Assembly: GCA_023489135.1 (NCBI GenBank)
Contig: JAMDCE010000347.1
Location: 1 to 5,394, forward strand
Reading direction: 5' to 3'
Length of the DNA: 5,394 nt
Source of the DNA: Chloroflexota bacterium
GTDB lineage: Bacteria; Chloroflexota; Chloroflexia; JAMDCE01
Part shown: positions 1-4,214 of the stretch, in pieces
Numbering within the stretch: the stretch's first letter is position 1
How the letters are laid out: each line of letters begins with the position of its first letter
Translations under genes and position numbers: made by a program
Notes under the pieces: generated by a model
What the model saw: only the letters and a program-made list of their open reading frames with translations
The model's database searches: none
Told to the model about the DNA's origin: nothing

Positions 1-530
1 ATGCTTTGGGGCTGATGCCAACGGGTATAGCGGGCATGGTGCAGCGAGGGTTCTATGCAACGCAGGACACAGTTACGCCCCTCATAATTGAGGTGGTCAA
101 CCTCTCCGTTTACGCCTTAATAGCGCTCGGCCTCACTCGCATGTTTGGTCCCGGCGGATTGGCATTTGCGCGGGCACTCTCATTTGTGCTTGTAGCAACG
201 TTGTACTGTTTAACCTTTAGTAAGCGGCACTTCCTCGTGTCTTCCATTGGCTCGCACGGGATGTTCCGCTTCCTAGGACGATACTCCTTTGCCTGTATGG
301 TTCCTACAGTAGTTTGGAGCCTTCCTCTCTGGATACATCCTGGCTCATATTCCCTCGCGCTGGACAATGCCCGTGATTTAGCCCTGGTTGGCGCTTGCGC
401 TGTATGTGGCCTAGCTGCATACCTAGCTCTCGTTCTGGGTCTCAAGCTGGACCATGGTCATCTGATCAAAAACTCGTGGCTGGTTTTCGCTGGAACGATC
501 GCTAACCGTGGATGCAGGCTTCGAGTATGA
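1..530 (+). CDS. MurJ/MviN-family lipid-linked glycan flippase, C-terminal part (5' truncated)
   Basis: The reading frame is open from the left edge (first full codon at 3-5) and stops at TGA 528-530, giving about 175 residues of a larger inner-membrane protein. The visible start ALGLMPTGIAGMVQRGFYAT, followed by QDTVTP, matches the conserved GFY-(A/S)-x-QD-x-x-TP stretch of MurJ/MviN flippases, which lies about two thirds along E. coli MurJ. Four hydrophobic stretches follow (about residues 27-45, 51-70, 88-110 and 122-147), which fits the last four of MurJ's 14 membrane helices. The C-terminus is short and basic. Family members flip undecaprenyl-linked precursors (lipid II for MurJ itself) to the periplasmic face. 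Beside glycosyltransferase and methyltransferase genes this copy more likely serves a surface glycan, but it could be the housekeeping murJ, so no symbol is given. The next gene starts inside its stop codon. Confidence 0.88.
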   Translation, partial: ALGLMPTGIAGMVQRGFYATQDTVTPLIIEVVNLSVYALIALGLTRMFGPGGLAFARALSFVLVATLYCLTFSKRHFLVSSIGSHGMFRFLGRYSFACMVPTVVWSLPLWIHPGSYSLALDNARDLALVGACAVCGLAAYLALVLGLKLDHGHLIKNSWLVFAGTIANRGCRLRV

Positions 531-1309
531 ACTTTCAGTCTGGTTCGCCCGATCTGTGGGAACCCTTGTGGGCCCAGCAGTGTGCTGATCCTGCAAAGCT
601 CAAGAGGTCAACTTGGGACATCATCGACGAGATGAAGATTCGGTACTTGTGCCCACGCATTCCAAAGGCAGGGCTTGCCCTGGAGGTCGGGTGCGGCTCG
701 GCGCGCCTCTCGCTTCTACTCGCCTCGCTCGGGTGGCGGGTCGTTGGTATCGACATGGCGCCGAGCGCGCTACAACTAGCCAGAATTCGTTTCGACGCGG
801 CACGCTCGGAGATTGACCTAATCGCGTGCGATGCGTACCTACTGCCCTTTCGCGATGCCACTTTCGACCTTGTCCTCAGCACAGGTCTACTGGAACATTT
901 CGAGGATGCGAGACCAGTCGTGTCAGAGATGGCTCGCGTCCTTCGCGCAGGGGGCCTATTATATTCGGACATCGTTCCAAGGAAGTTCTCCTTGTTCAGG
1001 TCGCTCGACGGTGCCGGCCGCCTCTTCAAGGGTGGGCGCTCATCTCGCATGGCCCAGATCTTTGAGCGTTCGCTACCTCGATCCGAAATTGAGAACATCT
1101 TCAGAGAATCCGCCACCTTGGACGATTTGTCTGTTGTATCTCAGGGAATCCACCTTCCTCGGACCCTCTTTTCTACGCGGGTCCCGCTGCTCCGTCTAAT
1201 GGAGTACAATGTTGCGAAGGTCTTCAATCTGCTGACCTCACGGCTCGACGGATCGCCGATCGCGGACCTCCTCGGTTTCTACTACATTGTCTCAGGGTCG
1301 AAACGCTGA
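527..1309 (+). CDS. Class I SAM-dependent methyltransferase (Methyltransf_11-like), first of three
   Basis: A 260-residue protein with the Rossmann methyltransferase core. Residues about 51-60 are ALEVGCGSAR (motif I, SAM binding; the third glycine of GxGxG is Ala). GIDMAP follows, with Asp76 at the expected ribose-contacting position. Next come CDAYLLPF (Asp102), LLEHFED near 121-127 and VLRAGGLL near 138-145. The N-terminus (SPDLWEPLW) and about 110 C-terminal residues after the core are not diagnostic; the latter probably form the acceptor-binding part. Substrate unknown; a sugar or glycan terminus is inferred from context. The ATG at 527 was chosen because it overlaps the upstream TGA (ATGA) and has AGG eight bases before it. 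An in-frame ATG at 512 would add five residues. It is probably translationally coupled to the flippase gene. Confidence 0.85.
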   Translation: MNFQSGSPDLWEPLWAQQCADPAKLKRSTWDIIDEMKIRYLCPRIPKAGLALEVGCGSARLSLLLASLGWRVVGIDMAPSALQLARIRFDAARSEIDLIACDAYLLPFRDATFDLVLSTGLLEHFEDARPVVSEMARVLRAGGLLYSDIVPRKFSLFRSLDGAGRLFKGGRSSRMAQIFERSLPRSEIENIFRESATLDDLSVVSQGIHLPRTLFSTRVPLLRLMEYNVAKVFNLLTSRLDGSPIADLLGFYYIVSGSKR

Positions 1310-1365
1310 GCCTATGCGCCGAAGGAATTGTTCCAATACAACCGCCAACCCGGTCGCCACTTAGT

Positions 1366-2007
1366 ATGCGTTACGATAGAACCTACTTTGGCAAAAGGGA
1401 AACCGCGTAGAAAAGAGGGGCAGAGCTGTCCGCAATAGTCCACTTACTGCGTCCTCTCCCTAGTGACAGGATTTTGGAGGTAGGATGTGGCGGCGGTGCT
1501 CTGCTGGCTTTTCTGGAGACGTGCGGGTGCGAATTGGTTGTGGGAGTGGACAGGATAGATGTCGCGATTGGTCTCGCATCTGGCCGTGCCCGAGGCGTGG
1601 CTACTGTCGCTGCTGACGCCTGCCTCTTGCCATTCCACGACGCGTCTTTCACGAAGATAGTAGCTCAGCATCTCATTGAACACTTCGCAAATCCTGCTGC
1701 CGTCCTTAGCGAATGGAGGCGAGTTCTCAGCCCAGCGGGAAAGCTTGTTATCGTGACTCCCAACAAGTGCTTCCCTCGACCCGCATGGTTTGACGATCCG
1801 TCACACTACACCATCTTCACTGTGCGCCAATTGGTGGAGTGTGTCGAGTCGGCGGGCTTCTCGGTCCAGACAACGCATACCATCAATCCGTTTCCGCTCC
1901 ACCTGGGCCTAATGTTCCTGGCCGCGCGTCACATGCAGGGTCTTCGCCGAATTCCATACTTTGCGCATCGAGGTCTGAGCATCGTAATGGCCGCAACCAG
2001 AAGGTGA
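1366..2007 (+). CDS. Class I SAM-dependent methyltransferase interrupted by an in-frame amber codon (probable pseudogene or restarted gene), second of three
   Basis: From ATG 1366 the frame reads MRYDRTYFGKRETA, then TAG (1408-1410), then KRGAELSAIVHLLRPLPSD and on into motif I (ILEVGCGGG, residues 36-44). Further motifs are VVGVD (Asp62), ADACLLPF (Asp84), HLIEHF (102-107), LSPAGKLVIVTPN (121-133) and DPSHYTIFT, all typical of Methyltransf_11/23-type enzymes. Counting the amber, the product would be 213 codons, a normal length for the family. The YDRTYF start resembles the Y-D-x-x-Y-F openings seen in related methyltransferases, so coding probably once continued through the TAG. No good ribosome binding site precedes ATG 1366. 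Uninterrupted coding runs 1411-2007. Possible restarts are CTG 1426, behind AGAGGGG, or TTG 1474 at the edge of motif I. The catalytic core is otherwise intact, so the lesion is recent, tolerated or a base-call error. Acceptor unknown, presumably glycan. Confidence 0.72.
1408..1410 (+). other. In-frame amber (TAG) codon inside the second methyltransferase
   Basis: This TAG is in the same frame as ATG 1366 and as the intact methyltransferase core from 1411 to 2007. It separates a family-like N-terminal segment (YDRTYF) from the helix leading into motif I. One substitution from TAC/TAT (Tyr), CAG (Gln), AAG (Lys) or TGG (Trp) would explain it. The stop itself is certain in the sequence given; its biological meaning is not. 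Confidence 0.8.
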
Positions 2008-2096
2008 ACCTGCCCCCAATCGCGTGGCTGCTCCAGCGGGTACGCTCTCCTGCGCCCCGGTGGGGTCACAGGCCAACGTTCTGGGCTGGGCCAGTC

Positions 2097-2124
2097 GGTA
2101 GCGCGGATCGCGATCCACGCTACC
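2097..2124. repeat. 28-bp near-perfect palindrome
   Basis: The outer arms GGTAGCG (2097-2103) and CGCTACC (2118-2124) are exact reverse complements. Between them, GGATCGCGATCC (2105-2116) is itself a perfect palindrome. The only mismatch is C2104 opposite A2117; in a transcript of the minus strand that pair becomes U and G, a wobble, so the stem would be fully paired. It could be a protein-binding operator, a REP-like repeat unit or a strong hairpin. There is no T run after it on either strand that would make it a standard intrinsic terminator. Confidence 0.75.
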
Positions 2125-2130
2125 TATGAT
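2125..2130 (+). promoter_or_regulatory. Possible -10 hexamer TATGAT abutting the palindrome
   Basis: TATGAT matches the sigma-70 -10 consensus at five of six bases and begins directly after the palindrome. Bases 16-18 positions upstream (around 2101-2108) do not resemble TTGACA, so a factor-independent promoter is doubtful. If a promoter exists, the palindrome would cover its -35 and spacer region, as for an activator or repressor site. It would give a leader of roughly 170 bases before the glycosyltransferase gene. This rests on sequence resemblance alone. Confidence 0.25.
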
Positions 2131-2189
2131 GAGAATTCGGCGCTCCCTATAGCCAGCCGATTACAGCATGCTCAATTGCGTGCCTTTTC

Positions 2190-2203
2190 GTTGACAGGTC
2201 AAC
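2190..2203. repeat. 14-bp dyad GTTGAC-AG-GTCAAC
   Basis: Six-base arms GTTGAC and GTCAAC are exact reverse complements around an AG centre. The left arm plus centre contains TTGACA (2191-2196), a perfect -35 consensus, but no acceptable -10 lies 16-18 bases downstream. It may be a protein-binding site or chance. Confidence 0.3.
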
Positions 2204-2290
2204 TACGGCGTCTCCTTACGTTTCCGACGCCACATACTTTAGGCGTACCAGGTGGCATCCCGCTAGCGCATCGGTACCTGAACCATTTCA

Positions 2291-2295
2291 AGGGG
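2291..2295 (+). promoter_or_regulatory. Ribosome binding site fixing the glycosyltransferase start
   Basis: AGGGG, preceded by another A, sits nine bases before ATG 2305. It is the best Shine-Dalgarno match near any start in this frame. It decides for ATG 2305 over the upstream TTG 2176, whose extra 43 residues do not resemble a GT4 N-terminus. Confidence 0.7.
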
Positions 2296-2304
2296 TCTCA
2301 CTCA

Positions 2305-3465
2305 ATGCACGTAGTACATTCTGCGATTCGATACCCCCCTGCAATCGGGGGCGTCGAGCGCTACGTCCAACAACTCTCCGACGGCTTGGCATCTCTCGGC
2401 CACGAGGTCACGGTATACACCTCCGACCTTGACCAGCACACGCTCGGCACCTACCTGAATGATGCTTCGACGGTGGACCGGAGCGGCGTTCGCACCTATA
2501 GACTGCATGCCAAATATTTCCCAAGTGTTAAAGGCTATCCGGTGATACCTACGCTACCACGCAACTTAGCAAAAGTGACTGCCCACATCCTCCACGGACA
2601 TTCCTTCTACTACACGACCGCCGACCTCACGGCGCTAGCGGCCTATCTAAGAAGGATTCCGTTCGTACTCAGCCCGTATTACTACTCGCCCCACACAGCA
2701 AAGTGGAGGCTGTACCACAACACGATGGGTCGCATCGTGATGAAAGCAGACGTCGTGCTCTGCATATCCGAATTTGAAAAGGAGTTGATCGAGAGATCAG
2801 GGTTTCGCGTGAAGCGCTTCGAGATTGTGCCGCCCTGGATCGATGTGGCAGAGTTCGAGCGTCCCTCCCCGTCCTTCTACGCGAAATTTGGAATCGACTC
2901 AACCCAGACGCCCGTGCTGTTGTTTGTGGGAAGAATCGCCCCTGAAAAGGGTCTTGATATCCTATTGCGTGCCTTTGCGGCCACGCTCGCACGCGATCCT
3001 GAGCCCGTCCTTGTGCTGGTCGGTCCGGACGGCGGCCAACGGGCCACGATTGAGCAGTTGGCGGCCGAGCTGAAATGTAACCAGAATCTCATTTTTGCCG
3101 GTCAGGTTTCTCGCACCGAGTTGATCGCGGCTTACCAACAGGCCACAATGTTTGTTTTCCCCACGTTGTACGAGGCCTTTGGCATTGTGCTGATCGAAGC
3201 TATGGCCGCAGGCCTACCCGTCATCGCCGCGAATGCCGCCGCCGTTCCGTTTGTGGTGTCCCACGGAGAAACGGGCATTCTGTTCCCGAAACAGGACTCA
3301 GCCGCCCTGAGCCGCAGTATTACGGAACTGCTCAGAGACGCCTCACAGCGTCGCAAGCTTTCAGAAACGGCGCGCCAACACGTGAACCGCAAGTTTGAAT
3401 CGCGGCTTCAACTGGCAAACTTGGAAAACATCTATCAATCGTTGCTGGGTCGGGGGAGAATGTGA
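2305..3465 (+). CDS. GT4-family glycosyltransferase (GT-B fold)
   Basis: A complete 386-residue retaining-type glycosyltransferase that would transfer a sugar from an activated donor (nucleotide sugar in most of the family) to a glycan or lipid-linked acceptor at the cytoplasmic membrane face. The start MHVVHSAIRYPPAIGGVERY has the Gly-Gly loop (residues 15-16) typical of GT4 acceptor domains (Glyco_transf_4-like, about 1-185). The donor domain (Glycos_transf_1) covers about 200-375. FVGRIAPEKGLDILLRAF (207-224) supplies the conserved Arg210 and Lys215. The E-x7-E motif is Glu290 to Glu298 within YEAFGIVLIEAM, followed by GLPVIA. Length is normal for GT4. Donor and acceptor cannot be read from sequence. 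The start is set by AGGGG at 2291. Its last codons hold the ribosome binding site of the next methyltransferase, whose ATG overlaps its TGA by one base. Confidence 0.92.
   Translation: MHVVHSAIRYPPAIGGVERYVQQLSDGLASLGHEVTVYTSDLDQHTLGTYLNDASTVDRSGVRTYRLHAKYFPSVKGYPVIPTLPRNLAKVTAHILHGHSFYYTTADLTALAAYLRRIPFVLSPYYYSPHTAKWRLYHNTMGRIVMKADVVLCISEFEKELIERSGFRVKRFEIVPPWIDVAEFERPSPSFYAKFGIDSTQTPVLLFVGRIAPEKGLDILLRAFAATLARDPEPVLVLVGPDGGQRATIEQLAAELKCNQNLIFAGQVSRTELIAAYQQATMFVFPTLYEAFGIVLIEAMAAGLPVIAANAAAVPFVVSHGETGILFPKQDSAALSRSITELLRDASQRRKLSETARQHVNRKFESRLQLANLENIYQSLLGRGRM
3455..3458 (+). promoter_or_regulatory. Ribosome binding site for the third methyltransferase
   Basis: GGAG within a purine-rich GGGGGAGA run lies six bases before ATG 3465, inside the last codons of the glycosyltransferase gene. 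It favours ATG 3465 over the adjacent in-frame GTG 3462. Confidence 0.6.
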
Positions 3466-4214
3466 TGGAGTCCAATGTGCCCCGCTGGTGGCGCACCGCG
3501 TCGCGAACCATGCTGGGCAGTCTATCGGTCGGCCCAAGAATCAGGCACGCCCATTTGTTTTCTCTAATGAGCCCGGTTCAACTCGGGGGATTGAGGATCC
3601 TAGACGCCGGTTGTGGCGATGGGAGTTGCGCCCTGCACCTGGCGCAGAAATTCCCGACGGCCCATGTGACTGGAATCGATGATGACCCTCAACGCATACA
3701 AACGGCTCTAGAGGCAAAGAGACACCTGCGACTTACCAATGCCGAGTTTCGAACTCAAAGCCTAACCGAAATACAAGAGAGAGCCGTCTTCGATATAGCT
3801 TACTGCGTGGACGTCCTTGAGCACATTCCCGACGACGTCGCCGCCATCACCAACATCAAGGCATCTCTTCGCCCAGGCGGCCTCTTGCTCGTTCACGTTC
3901 CGACGACGCCCCAGAAGCGGTACTTTCCCTGGCTTAAGAAATGGAGCCAAGACGACCATGTTAGATGTGGCTATGACACGGATGGCATTCAGCACATTTT
4001 GCGCGAGTCGGGTTTCGAACTGACGGCGGTACGTCTCACGTTTGGGCCATTCGGCGCACTTGCATGGGACATCGAAGAAAGCTGCCGAGTCTGTGACGCA
4101 CGCCTGCGTTTTCTGTTGTTGCCGGTGGTTCTGCCTCTAGCCCAAATCGAGCTGAGATTCCCAAACCGCTGGGGAAATGCTCTTATGATCACAGCACGAG
4201 CTAGCGCCGTCTAA
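3465..4214 (+). CDS. Class I SAM-dependent methyltransferase (Methyltransf_23/UbiG-like), third of three
   Basis: A 249-residue protein. Motif I is ILDAGCGDGS (45-54), a full GxGxG-type loop. GIDDDP follows with Asp72, then FDIAYCVDVLEHIPDD (109-124) and SLRPGGLLLVHVP (134-146). DHVRCGYDTDGIQHIL (164-179) corresponds to the HVR-x-GY-T segment common after the core in this group, and ESGF follows. The C-terminus has a hydrophobic stretch FLLLPVVLPLAQIEL (216-230), which may associate with the membrane or pack against a lipid-linked substrate. The enzyme should methylate a small molecule or glycan; sugar O-methylation is inferred from neighbours, not shown. It overlaps the glycosyltransferase stop by one base (TGATG) and the next gene begins on the last base of its own TAA, so these three genes look co-translated. 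Confidence 0.88.
   Translation: MESNVPRWWRTASRTMLGSLSVGPRIRHAHLFSLMSPVQLGGLRILDAGCGDGSCALHLAQKFPTAHVTGIDDDPQRIQTALEAKRHLRLTNAEFRTQSLTEIQERAVFDIAYCVDVLEHIPDDVAAITNIKASLRPGGLLLVHVPTTPQKRYFPWLKKWSQDDHVRCGYDTDGIQHILRESGFELTAVRLTFGPFGALAWDIEESCRVCDARLRFLLLPVVLPLAQIELRFPNRWGNALMITARASAV

Larger units (their letters stand above)
2008..2304. other. 297-bp intergenic gap with dyad elements, no convincing gene
   Basis: This is the only long non-coding stretch in an otherwise tightly packed cluster. The frame of the downstream glycosyltransferase stays open upstream to TTG 2176, but that extension lacks family-like sequence and the good ribosome binding site lies at 2291-2295, so it is probably not translated. 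Contents seen: a short CCCC-GGT-GGGG hairpin at 2055-2065 without a following T run, a 28-bp palindrome at 2097-2124, TATGAT at 2125-2130 and a TTGACA-containing dyad at 2190-2203. A regulatory or promoter role is inference. A decayed gene or repeat remnant is equally possible. Confidence 0.6.

Noticed and set aside
535..1116. Long open frame on the reverse strand opposite the first methyltransferase
   Set aside because: It is rich in Arg and Ser with no family motif, and lies wholly antisense to a well-supported gene. Shorter reverse frames elsewhere, such as 2669-2992 and 3132-3392, fail for the same reasons.
1314..1364. Mini-ORF of 16 codons (MRRRNC...) between the first two methyltransferases
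   Set aside because: It lacks a ribosome binding site and is in a different frame from the methyltransferase; chance is sufficient.
1408..1410. Pyrrolysine or whole-genome amber reassignment
   Set aside because: Pyrrolysine is known in methylamine methyltransferases, a different family. Only one in-frame TAG in roughly 1,600 codons makes reassignment unlikely.
2055..2065. CCCC-GGT-GGGG hairpin as a terminator after the second methyltransferase
   Set aside because: The stem is only four pairs plus a tight loop and no T run follows, so it does not meet the form of an intrinsic terminator.
2097..2124. Insertion-sequence end or attachment site
   Set aside because: No transposase or integrase sequence, no partner inverted repeat and no flanking direct repeat was seen; the palindrome stands alone.
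1839..2129. Open frame running from the second methyltransferase into the gap
   Set aside because: The first part is an out-of-frame shadow of the methyltransferase, and the tail past 2007 has no recognisable domain or start signal.
2126..2152. Short ORF MMRIRRSL ending in TAG
   Set aside because: Eight codons with no ribosome binding site; the ATG falls within the TATGAT hexamer and is probably incidental.
2191..2219. Standard sigma-70 promoter from TTGACA at 2191
   Set aside because: The -35 is perfect but no hexamer at 16-18 bases resembles TATAAT, so only the dyad is listed.
2176..2304. In-frame N-terminal extension of the glycosyltransferase from TTG 2176
   Set aside because: The 43 extra residues do not look like a GT4 N-terminus, whereas MHVVHSAIRYPP does, and the clear AGGGG site precedes ATG 2305.
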